From assembly GCF_023856365.1 (NCBI RefSeq), contig NW_026042672.1:62001-126000 (forward strand): a stretch of 64,000 nt of DNA, in the 5' to 3' direction. Shown one piece after another: positions 11,166 to 21,399 of this stretch (the first letter of the stretch is position 1; each line of letters begins with the position of its first letter). Both the position numbers and the translations under genes were made by a program. This stretch comes from Brienomyrus brachyistius. Its lineage: Eukaryota; Chordata; Actinopteri; Osteoglossiformes; Mormyridae. The notes under the pieces were generated by a model, which saw only the letters and a program-made list of their open reading frames with translations, had not been told where the DNA came from and ran no database searches.

Positions 11166-12332
11166 CAACAAACAAAGCTCACGAGTACTATTACAATATT
11201 CATATCATTTATTTAAATTTAATTTTACCAAGTAAATTAATTGAAAAGCAGTTACCGCTTTACCTGCTTCTCGGGAGAAATAGCAGATATACAAACGTCA
11301 TGTATGTAACTAAAATCTTAAGCCAATAAGGGCAAAGTTGTGTCGTAATGGAGGCGGATCCAGCCTGTGCAGCCTGCTAAGAGGTGCTGCCTGATGTGTC
11401 TTGCTCTCGCGGAGTTTTGGTACCATGTGACATGGTGACGTAATGCAACGGGCGATAAAAAATATAACCATGATGCATTGCGTCAGGACCAGAATGCATT
11501 GCTTTAAGCTAGCGCTGTATGTGGGTGCATGAAGTGGAAAGCACCCAATAATAAACATAACATTTTTTAAAAAATGTTTTCTTCACCGGTGCAGTGAATT
11601 TAAATAAAGAGCTATGATGGTGCTGCAAATGGCTTTGCATAGTAGTTAGTAGTAGCATTAGCCGCTGTGTGCGGCATTAGCTTTCTACAGTCCTTACAGA
11701 TGGTTCGTGTTTTGTCTGTCTCCCTTTCGCCATTTATATTTTCCGCCGGGCACCCGAAATGCTGACACACAAAAGATTCAAAAGTGTCTGGGGTATCTAC
11801 TATAGTAATTTAGTCAGATGCCGACATATTTACAGCAGCTCATTTGCAGCGCATTCGTGAAACGGCTTTTCGCTCCAACGAGAAATCTCGTCATGTTGTA
11901 ATATCGCGAGATCTCGTGACACGCGTTTCACTCCCACTTCTTAGTAACAGTCATGATTTGATAAAGTGACAACCTGCGTAATAATTGGTAATACATAGAG
12001 TTTGCTATTGTTCAGGCTAGCAGACTGTTATGGCTTGAGGTTAATGGTGCCTGTTACTTGTGAATTTTCACATTTGCAGGGATCTTCTGCCTCGTGAACG
12101 TGAAACGGGTAATTATGCTAAAAGAAGAAAAAAGCAGAACTGCAATGTGTGTAAGGCTGGTGCTGATTTTTCAGTCTGAACACAGTAAAATTTATACAAA
12201 TTACCTGTATTCAAACTTGTATTCTTTATATAGTTTGGTTAATTACTATTTAAAAGTTTTATCTGCGCTCCATTGTATAACTTATATTGGAGACTTGTAT
12301 GTACTTTTCGATTGGAAATGGTTAGCTGTATA
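11166..12332. other. Gene-free stretch with a palindromic patch
   Basis: No gene seen. A short CG-containing inverted segment around 11860-11930 (GAAACGGC ... ATCTCGTGACACGCGTTTCAC) could be the remains of a transposon end. Confidence 0.3.
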
Positions 12333-12476
12333 CAGGGGCGCCGCTAAGGGGGGGAAAGTTGGGACAATTCTAAGGGCCCACGCCCTTTAGGGGCCCCCAG
12401 AGATCTGAATGGGTGTGGTAGGGGGGCCCAACCTCATATTTTGTCATAGGGCCCAAAATTGCTAGCGGCGCCCCTG
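12333..12476. mobile_element. hAT-type MITE with perfect 8-bp TSD
   Basis: The 144-bp element has a 14-bp terminal inverted repeat, CAGGGGCGCCGCTA at 12333-12346 and its complement at 12463-12476. Perfect 8-bp direct repeats GCTGTATA flank it at 12325-12332 and 12477-12484. An 8-bp duplication with CAGGGG ends is the hAT superfamily signature. It has no coding capacity. Confidence 0.85.
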
Positions 12477-12484
12477 GCTGTATA

Positions 12485-14329
12485 TACTTTGAATATTTTT
12501 ATGATTAATTTCTTTGTTTATTTAATTTGGCAACAGATCTGCACTTTTAGCAGTATTGCTGTCAATTTTTGTGAAAGTTGTTACTAAATAAAACAAAAGA
12601 AGCAGACTTGTGTAAATCCTATATTGGTCGTGTATTCTTCCTGTAGCGTAGTGACAGCTTTTTGTACGGAAGCCGTGAACGGCTGTGCTTGCAAATATAT
12701 TTTCTTCTGAATAATTAGAAGGATAAGCATATTTTGTCGCCGCCGCGAGATAGTCATGCCATACACAGCTCTGCTCGTTTTTGTACTGTAACCGTGTTAC
12801 TTAATTTGCGAATCCATGAATTTAACGTTGACATTAAGTCAACATTGACATTGACAACGTTGACATTAAGTGTTGCACCTATCTAGTGTTTTACCGTGAA
12901 GGGCATGTTATATCTTGTCTCTAAGTCGCACTATGGTCCAGGGGAATGCTATGTCATATTAGAACATGTGTCGATGATGTGGCAATATAAATATTTTAGA
13001 ATACTGTCAGTTTTAGTTTCAGAAATCCATCATTTGAGAAAAAAGGCCAGTCACGACAAATATATATGGAATATAACAACAGAGGTTAGCTGTATTTGTT
13101 TAAGTGTAAAGATGCACATAGAAACATGCATGAGCTCATCTGAGAATAAACTGAATGCAATGAAGATTTGTGACTCCTGCTGGAAAATGCGAATAGTGGC
13201 AGGGTCTTCAAGCAGTACATTTGTCTGAGAGTCAGTTAATATTAGGAAAGGCACCGTTTTTTTTTTCAATGGCGCTAATTATCAAGAAGGAAATGGAGTA
13301 CCCCAGTACCTGGTTTACGGGCACTGGAAGCTCCAGTATCAGTCAGACTTTCATGTAAGTATATGTGTGTTTAATGACTTGTGCATGTTTCATCTTTACC
13401 AGGGGCAGAGGGGAAACTCAATAAATAGCCTTCTCTCACACTTCCAGGCCTGCAGAACTGAGCATGTCCCCTGGTTTTGTGCATATGTCTGTAGGCTTTG
13501 AGTTTTTCCTATGGGGGCTTCAATTTCCTCCCAGAGTACAAATACGTGCAGATCAGTTGCATTGGGGAGTCCATACTGTGATGCTGAGTGGGTGTAGGAG
13601 GAGATTGAGAGATGAAACTCCGGATGATTTACTCCCTCGGCTAACTAACCAGAACAGGATCGTACCAATACCAAAATGATAAGTTTATAAATGTTTTTCA
13701 CTACCCTGATTCATTCAGTTATTTCTGTTTGTTAATTCCATCCCCCAAGCAAATACATAAATAAACAAACAAATATTCAGGGGGAATGTGTCATAGGTGA
13801 TAGAATCAGTGGATGAATCTAAAGAAAAAAAGTAATGATTTCTTTCTCTCCAAAACACAATGCACAAAACTCTTAAGTTAGGTAAGACATTGAAATTTTA
13901 TGACAGTAGCATGATGCAGAGGAACAACAGAAGGAAAAATCTAACTAAACCTGAGTCAACTAGGACTAATTACACTAAATTAAGTGGAACACACAAAATA
14001 CCTAAAACAACTTAATAAACAAGCAAGAAATATTACATTTGATTAACTATACTGATGCCTGAGGGAAGTTCTTGTGCATAATGCAGCAAGTATATACAGC
14101 TGCAGAGACACTACACATAGTGCAAATAAATTAAAAAGTATACAGTACACACACTGATTCCTGAAAAATCTAAATACCATGGAATACTAATGAAATACTG
14201 ATGATGATGATAATAATAGAAATAATAATGAATTAGTTTAGGGTATTATGCAATTGACATGTACAATTAAAAAAGAAATTGCACCAGACATTTCCTGTGG
14301 CAAAGAAGGGTTGCTTTGTGCCACATTAC
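12485..14329. other. Gene-free stretch; weak SINE trace
   Basis: AT-rich sequence without supported genes. A 110-codon frame at 12896-13228 has no recognisable domain. 13465-13590 (TCAATTTCCTCCCAGAGTAC ... GTGCAGATCAGTTGCATTGG) resembles a very diverged tRNA-SINE body. Confidence 0.35.
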
Positions 14330-14545
14330 TCAAGTCAATTCACTTTATTTTGTATAGTACATTTTCATAGCCTTACATTGTCTCAAAGCACTTTACTTTG
14401 TCCCTGCCCAATTGTCCCAGTGAGCAAGATCTAGCCTGAAAAATTAGAAAGCGACATTGGCAAGGATAAACTCAGTCATAGTAAGAAACCTTTGGAGGAA
14501 CCAGAGTGAAAGGGGGAGCCCATCCTCCACAGGGCAGAAGTCAGG
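14330..14545 (-). mobile_element. L2 LINE 3' end fragment (antisense)
   Basis: It contains TTGTCTCAAAGCACTTTACTT and GAAAGGGGGAGCCCATCCTC, the reverse complement of the conserved 3' end of fish L2 elements seen in the sense direction at 57190-57330. It is truncated and diverged. Confidence 0.55.
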
Positions 14546-14912
14546 TTAACAAAGTCCTGATTTATATGGTTTATATGGTTCAATTAGTTAAGTCCGGATG
14601 TAAATACAGAATAACTGGCAGCAGGGCACACAGGAAAGATGTAAACAGGCAGGAGGGCAGGCAGGAGGGTGGCACAGGCAGGACGTAATGGGCAGGAGGG
14701 CGGGCAGGCAGGGCAGCACAGGCAGCCAGAACTGTTTTGCCACTGCAGTTTGTTTTACAATTTCATCTGCATTTGTTCCCCCAAGGTATAACAGCAGCTA
14801 ATTTATGAACATGCTGCTTTTCAGAAAAGTTTAATTTCCAGGAGCATGACCAGTGCATACATTTAGTGTTGATGGTTCTTTGTAAAATGGATGTTCTGTA
14901 CTTTTATTGATC

Positions 14913-14967
14913 TGTCCATCCATCCATCCATCCATCCATCCATCCATCCATCCATCCATTCATCCAT
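14913..14967. repeat. (ATCC)n microsatellite
   Basis: About thirteen tandem ATCC units, ending in an imperfect ATTC unit. Confidence 0.9.
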
Positions 14968-15054
14968 TTTCTAACTACTTCTGATGAAGTTCCGGGTTAT
15001 GAGGTATCCTGAAGCCCAGGCAATATGGGACAAACACACACATGCACACACATA

Positions 15055-15318
15055 GGGTATACCTATCCTTATGGGGCCCGCTCATTGACTTCTATTGGAT
15101 AAATGCTAACGCTAACTATGACAATCTTAACCCCCACCCTGCCCTAACCATAACCATAAGTAACCAAGCAAAATAAAAGAGGTTTTGCATTTTTAGTTTT
15201 TCCACAGCAGTCACAGATTTTTATAAAATAGAGTTTTCCTGGTTTTCAGTTTCGTGGTCCCCATAAGGGAAAAAAAAAACAGGTATTTATCACGCTATGG
15301 GGTAGGATAGGTATACCC
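15055..15318. mobile_element. MITE with 15-bp terminal inverted repeats
   Basis: Ends are inverted copies of GGGTATACCTATCCT (15055-15069 and 15304-15318), and CCCCATAAG-type sequence is mirrored inside. The 264-bp element has no coding frame. The flanks show no convincing target duplication, so the superfamily is undetermined. Confidence 0.65.
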
Positions 15319-15712
15319 GCTCGCACACACACACACAGACATGCACACAAATGGATAGATCACCACAGTTACTATGGATGTCGATCCTGCAATAATGAGA
15401 CAGAACTATCATACTTAACAGGATCATATCCCTAGTTCTACATATGCATAATTATATTTAAAAAAGATCCCACGCACCCAGCACATGAGATGTTTGAACT
15501 TCTGCCCTCTGGTAAACGTTACCGCAGTATGCATTGCAGAACAACCAGATTTAATAAGAGCTTCTAACCCCAAAGCCATCAGAATACTAAATGCTAATGA
15601 ACATACGTTTATGTGAAACCCTACTCTCTCTTACTCTCTGTGCACTTTATTACCACAACTGGTATTAAGTTTACTTTTTATTTATATAGTATAGTGCAAT
15701 AATATAATCACG

Positions 15713-15853
15713 ATTTGTGTGTGAGTGTGCCCTGTGATGGGCTGCCCCCCATCCTGGATTGTTCCCTGCCTCGTGCCCATTCCACATTCCGGGATAGGTT
15801 CCGGACCACCCGCGACCCAGTAGGATAAGCAGTTTGGAAAATGGATGGATGGA
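15713..15853 (+). mobile_element. SINE 3' fragment
   Basis: It matches the 3' half of the SINE at 3644 (GATGGGCTGCCCCCCATCCT, CGACCCAGTAGGATAAGC, GGATGGATGG tail). The tRNA-like head is missing. Confidence 0.6.
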
Positions 15854-15949
15854 TATAACTAACATAAGACAGACATTACACCTAACAAACAATAAACACG
15901 AAATAAAGGAGTGGATACAAAAAAAATGTAATGCAATGACCAGATTTAA
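15854..15949. repeat. Left copy of an approximately 100-bp direct repeat
   Basis: It begins TATAACTAACATAAGACAGA and ends at CAGATTTAA. A near-identical copy lies at 19004-19106. The left copy has small deletions. The pair brackets the 46-bp array region. Confidence 0.7.
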
Positions 15950-16075
15950 CACCTGGATTATGTCCCCCCTTAGTCTCCTTTGCTCGAGGCTAAACAGATT
16001 CAGCTCAGCTAACCTCTCCTCATTAAACATTCCTCTAAGACCAGGAATCATTCTCCCAGCCAAGCAAGCCTGAGT
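15947..16075 (-). mobile_element. CR1/Rex-like LINE fragment (antisense)
   Basis: Minus-strand reading gives MIPGLRGMFNEERLAELN and LFSLEQRRLRGDIIQ, nearly the same as the 20134-20702 copy and related to 8385-8500. Only about 130 bp survives, directly joined to the direct repeat on its left. Confidence 0.6.
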
Positions 16076-16854
16076 CCGGCTTCCACTCCCCCGATCCCCA
16101 GCAATGTTAACTTGGAAGGGCGTATTCTGTATGCACAACTGAGACAACCCAGGTGGAGCTCAGCTTATCGGCTGGCAAAATTGCCTTCAGGTATCACCCA
16201 CCCTAGTGAGAGTCCAAGCTAGGGCCGTTCTCAGAACTCACCCTAAACGAAGTCCTGCTCAAAAGTTGTAATGACCGCCTGAGGTACCTGTCAGCCTTGC
16301 CCGTAATGAGTCAGTGGGTGTAGCCGGGCTGACACGCTTTTGGGCATCCAATTGCTGAGAACTCCCCTTCGGTTCTGACAAACTGTACGATCACAAGCAG
16401 TGACAGCAGAGCCACAGACAAGCTCAACCAACAGAGAGCGAATGGTAAGCACCCAGCACCCGAAGGGCTCAACTGATCACATCCAAACGACTTCCTGATG
16501 GGATTGTGTACGTAACTGGTTTACTGTTGTTAATAGTGGTTGAACTTCTATGCAAGTCCCCTTGTTGGGGGAGAGGGAATGAATGAAAGCATAAGGTGAA
16601 ATAAAACCTAAAATAAATCAAAAAGGTTAAACGGGAATCAAACCAAATGAATTGTGTTTCTTATTCAATTGTAAACATCAATTAGTTATGCAACAATAAC
16701 CTAATTGGATGTTAATGTATTGTGATCAAACTGATTTAGTCCGTGAAGTTGATTCCTGCTTTCAGGCAAGAACCTGTGTGTCCAATTATGCGTGTTGTAT
16801 CACCGCAGTTGACCACCAGAGACCCAACTCAGATGTTGTTAACCTACTATGGCG
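16076..16854. other. Unassigned stretch left of the 46-bp array
   Basis: No gene or known repeat recognised. Its non-coding character continues to the right of the array, so the two could belong to one large non-autonomous element. Confidence 0.3.
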
Positions 16855-17922
16855 GACCACTAGAGGTGCAATTTCAATGGAGTGGCACTGCTATGGCTTG
16901 CCACTAGAAGCGCAATTTCAAAATTGAGTGGTAGTTCTATGCCTGACCACTAGAAGCGCAATTTCGAAATGGAGTGGTAGTTCTATGCCTGACCACCGGG
17001 GGCGCAATATCGAAATGGAGTTGTAGTTCTATGCCTGACCAATGGAGGCGCGATTTTGAAATGGAGTGGTAGTTCTATGCCTGACCACTGGAGGCGCAAT
17101 TTCGAACTGGAGTGGTAGTTCTATGCCTGACCACCGGGGGCGCAATATCGAAATGGAGTGGTACTTCTATGCCTGACCACCGGGGGCGCAATATCGAAAT
17201 GGAGTGGTAGTTCTATGCCTGACCACCGGGAGCGCAATTTCGAAATGGAGTGGTAGTTCTATGCCTGACCACTAGAGGCACGATTACGAAATGGAATAGT
17301 AGTTCTATGCCTGACCACTAGAGGCGCGATTTCGAAATGGAGTAGTAGTTCTATGGCTTGTCACTAGAAGCGCAATTTCAAAATTGAGTGGTAGTTCTAT
17401 GCCTGACCACTAGAAGCGCAATTTCGAAATGGAGTGGTAGTTCTATGCCTGACCACCGGGGGCGCAATATCGAAATGGAGTGGTAGTTCTATGCCTGACC
17501 ACTAGAGGCGCGATTTCGAAATGGAGTAGTACTTCTATGGCTTGCCACTAGAAGCGCAATTTCAAAATTGAGTGGTAGTTCTATGCCTGACCACTAGAAG
17601 CCCAATTTCGAAATGGAGTGGTAGTTCTATGCCTGACCACTAGAGGCGCGATTTCGAAATGGAGTGGTAGTTATATGCCTGACCACTAGAGGCGCAATTT
17701 CGAACTGGAGTGGTAGTTCTATGCCTGACCACCGGGGGCGCAATATCGAAATGGAGTGGTAGTTCTATGCCTGACCACCGGGGGCGCAAAATCAAAATGG
17801 AGTGGTAGTTCTATGCCTGGCCACTAGAGGCGCAATATCGAAATTGAGTGGTAGTTCTATGCCTGGCCACTAGAGGCGCAATTTCGAAATGGAGTGGTAG
17901 TTCTATGCCTGACCACTAGAGG
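16855..17922. repeat. 46-bp tandem array, about 23 units
   Basis: Units of mostly 46 bp follow the pattern GACCACTAGAGGCGC-AATTTCGAAATGGAG-TGGTAGTTCTATGCCT. Two main variants exist at the core, CCACTAGAGGCGC/AATTTC and CCACCGGGGGCGC/AATATC, plus an AAAATTGAG variant. Variant order repeats in blocks of three to four units, indicating segmental expansions. A degenerate half-unit precedes it at about 16809. No reading frame persists. Confidence 0.9.
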
Positions 17923-19003
17923 TAACCAAAGATATAGCTAGGCGGTTGCCGACGCTAGATGAGTGACACACACATTTAATGCATGCGCATGCTGCTTGTG
18001 GCCTTCTTCTGTGCCTTGCACAGTATAAAACCCCTTAAAACAATTACTGAAGCGAGACGGCGCACGCGTTACGGCGACAGATTTAAATTGTGAGTGCACT
18101 ATATCTCGTCGCAAATGGTGCTTAACCACGGTGGGTCTCAAGCACAGGAGACTCCCAATTTCTAAATGACACACACTTGGCTCACAGCGCAAAGTTGTGT
18201 TAAACTTGCTTTGTCTAAAGCAGGCACACACATACGAGTATGATCCTGATAGGTAACTAAGCTATCGGTCTTATGTCCAAGCGCAACATAATTTAGGTTA
18301 GAACCTCATAACAAGTATTCCCGTTCGCTAATAGAGAGATCTCTCCCAGGATATATAGAAACGGAGACACTCGTCCGAATTGAACCTGGAAACAAAGCGC
18401 TACATCTGAGAATCTCGTCAGACATAGGGTTAAAGTTTACTGCAGTTTAATACGAAAGAACTACAATGAAATCACCGAAAATAAAACAAAATAATATAAC
18501 TACTAATAATAGAAATAAAAATAACTATAATAAGCCCATATGATCCCGCTTAAATGCCTTCAGATTGCCATGAGTGCGACTTTTGCAACCAGTTCACAGT
18601 AGCACTTCTTCACTGCACGTTCGGTCATAAAAAGTTTAAATTGTGTGCTCAGAATAAGTTTAAACCTTGTGCCTTGTGATTATTAACCAATTTTTATGCT
18701 GAATGGTCGGCTCAAACTCAATTGCGAAACACCGTGAGTCTGTTAATGTGTGACTTAAATGGAACTCATTAATAACCAGTATCACGTAATAACCTGGGTT
18801 AGAATAGAAGGCTTGTCCAACGAGCTGCGTCACCAGGTAATGTAAACGATCGGTAGCGAAGCTCCCCTCACGGCCAATGAGAGAGAGTCTCGCGATATTT
18901 CAGGCGAATTTGAGGTTTCAGAGCGTAGATCGCACAGGCAGGGATTCTTGTGAGCACTCAATGAACGGAGGCTGAAGTTGTGTAAAAGACATGCATTTAT
19001 TCC
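17923..19003. other. Unassigned stretch right of the 46-bp array
   Basis: No gene supported. Sequence is moderately CG-containing near 18040-18380 and AT-rich after that. It may be the remainder of a large non-coding element that includes the array. Confidence 0.3.
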
Positions 19004-19106
19004 TATAACTAACATAAGACAGACATTACACCTAACAAACAATAAACACGAAATAACGGAGTGGACACAAACAATGTAATCATGAAAATGCAATGACCAG
19101 ATTTAA
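19004..19106. repeat. Right copy of the approximately 100-bp direct repeat
   Basis: Matches 15854-15949 over nearly its full length, with a few substitutions and an extra ATCATGAAA-type insertion. Confidence 0.7.
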
Positions 19107-20010
19107 AATGAGTAACCTTAAAAGGGAAAATACTGTTCTGCAAAGCAAGCAATTTGTGGAAATACTGTCCTAAAGTAATATAGCAGGTGAATAGGAGTTT
19201 AGGTTGTTATAAATGAAAGGAAGTTTGTTTACTTGGTTGCAGAGTGGGGGGGGGGGGTCTTGGCAGTTGGTTGCGGAGGCTGATGAGCTGATGGGTGATG
19301 GCACTCAGGGAGGCGCGGTGTTTGCAGCGGTTGTTGGAGTGGAGCCCCTCTGATTCCCTCTCCTGGTGAAGCTTGGGCTTGGTTGCAGTTCTCTGTCCAG
19401 CTGGGTCTTCACTGATAGGCTTCAGGAGGGCTTCTTGTGGGCTTCTCTTCTCTTGGGCTGATGTTCTCTGCCTCTCTTCGTGCTGATGGTCTTTTGTTTT
19501 CTCCTCCCTTCTGTTTCTCCTCTCCTGGCTTTGTTCTGAGGTGCCAGGTTTTATAGTGTAAAGTTCGTGAATAGGAGTGACCAGGAATTCGACTCCTGGA
19601 CCAATGGCTGACCATCCATTTGGCGGGCTTTCGGAAGGGGGTCTGTATCAGTCCTTTTGAGATTTATGACCAGAGTGATTTCCCTTGTATTGATGATTTT
19701 CGTTAGGCTGGTGTAACTTTTGATATATTCACTTTCGTGGTAACCACTGACCAGATTTGGAAACTGGAGTGATTTTCCATCGGTTTGATACCAAACATGC
19801 CATAGCAGCCTAGCGGTTCACACCTCATACCATCTGTAATGATTAATTAATGATTACTTATATTATGTCGTTATGTTATATTACTCACACCTTATTTTAT
19901 GCCTCACAATCTATATAATTGTAAATATACTGTGTAGCTGCTGGCGCGTTCCAAACTAAATCTCATTGTACTTACAATGTCAATAAAAACATCCATCCAT
20001 CCATCTAGGC
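19107..20010. other. Gene-free stretch
   Basis: It includes a G tract at about 19246-19257 and CT-rich sequence at 19380-19560. No coding or repeat structure I can name. Confidence 0.3.
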
Positions 20011-21045
20011 AGGCCAGTGTCGCCTCCATCCTTCCTGAAGTCAGTGATTCCTTTGTCTTTGTGCTGTTTAGTGCCAAATTGTTTGCTGAACTCCAACCTA
20101 TCAGTTTCTGGACCTCATCTCTGTAAGCTGACTCATAAGAACCAAAGAGATTTACAAATGAGAGGAGGCCATTCGGCCCATCAAGCTCCTTTGAGGAGAA
20201 CTTAGCTAATAGCTCAAAAATCTTATCTAGCTCTGATTTAAAAGAACCCAGGGTTTTAGCTTGTGTTACAATAACAGGAAGACTATTCCATACTCTAACT
20301 ACACGCTGTGTACAGAAATGCTTCATCAAATTCGTTTTAAAATGTTCTCCAGCTAATTTCCACTTATGGCCACGAGTTCTGGTATTTAAACTAACATTGA
20401 AATAGCCATTTGGCTGAACAGCATCCAGACCTGTTAGAATCTTAAACACCTGGATTATGTCCCCCCTTAGTCTCCTTTGCTCGAGGCTAAACAGATTCAG
20501 CTCAGCTAACCTCTCCTCATTAGACATTCCTCTAAGACCAGGAATCATTCTCGTTGCCCTACGTTGCACCTTTTCCAAGGCAGCAATGTCCTTCTTAAGG
20601 TATGGTAACCAAACCCGCACACAATATTCTAGGTGGGGTCTTACCAAGGAATTATATTATCGTAGCATCACTTGCCTTGTCTTAAACTCCACACACCTAG
20701 AGATGCAATGTGCCTTCTCGCGTGGTGTTCCTGCAGAGGGAGTCTGTGAGTGCTGGAGATTGGGGGAGGGGGCAGTGTGGCTATGTCTGCTCTGTGTTCC
20801 TCCAGACGAGCAAAGAAGCTGTTTAGCTCCTTTGCTAAAAGGGCGTTGCTGTTAACAGTGACGGTGTTGTTGCCTTTGAAGTTTGTAATGTGTTGTATTC
20901 CCTGCCACACCCACTGTGGGTTGTTGTATGTGAAGTAGACCTCTATTTTCTGTTTCTCTGCCTGCCTGGCAACCTTGATGCCCCTATTCAGGTTAGCTCT
21001 GGCTGCACTCTGTGTTCTTGACTGCGCTGTCTTGTCCTGTAGTAT
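20011..21045 (-). pseudogene. LINE RT remnant interrupted by a CR1-like fragment
   Basis: Minus-strand 21045-20703 encodes a LINE pre-RT segment (ARANLNRGIKVARQAEKQKI, VWQGIQHITNFKGN, ELNSFFARLE). 20133-20011 encodes a later RT piece (SAYRDEVQKLIGWSSANNLA, LNSTKTKE). The CR1-like fragment at 20134-20702 lies between, with roughly 300 residues of RT, including the catalytic motifs, absent. Inactive. Confidence 0.6.
20134..20702 (-). pseudogene. CR1/Rex-like LINE 3' fragment (antisense)
   Basis: Minus-strand frame reads LVRPHLEYCVRVWLPYLKKD, RRATRMIPGLRGMSNEERLA, RGHKWKLAGEHFK and VVRVWNSLPVIV, and ends with the 3' TCTTATGAGT-type tail at 20134. It lacks the FADD catalytic region and is therefore a short 5'-truncated insertion. 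Confidence 0.7.
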
Positions 21046-21245
21046 TGTATTGTTGCTCTTGTGTTTATCTTGCACTTTCTCCCTCTGTTTGTGCTCCTTT
21101 CACTCTGTATAGTTCTATCTTGCCCGCACTTGTGTCATCTTGTGTTGTTTCTGTTTTTCTTCTTTGTCTTGCACCGTGGTCCAGGAGGAACAATGTTTCC
21201 TTTCACTGTGTACTGTGTATATTGCTGAAATAACAATAAACCCAC
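21046..21245 (+). mobile_element. LINE 3' UTR (sense)
   Basis: CTTGCACCGTGGTCCAGGAG and TGCTGAAATAACAATAAA are the characteristic 3' terminus of a fish LINE group. It lies head-to-head with the antisense remnant on its left, so these are two separate insertions. Confidence 0.5.
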
Positions 21246-21399
21246 TTGACCACCTGCCTCGATTCATCCTGAAGAGTTTTCCAATGTTGTTCAAAGGTCT
21301 GTTTGTTTCGGGTGAAGGACACGCCCCTGGACGTGCTGGATAAGGGGACCACAGATCAGTGTCCTCAGTCCTGCTTCTCCCTTCAAAGCTGAGAGGAAG

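Noticed and set aside
12896..13228. 110-codon plus-strand frame as a gene
   Set aside because: No domain, no splice signals in agreement and AT-rich random composition.
20668..21075. Host coding gene on minus strand
   Set aside because: The translation has LINE pre-RT blocks (WQGIQHITNFKG) and continues into a LINE remnant.
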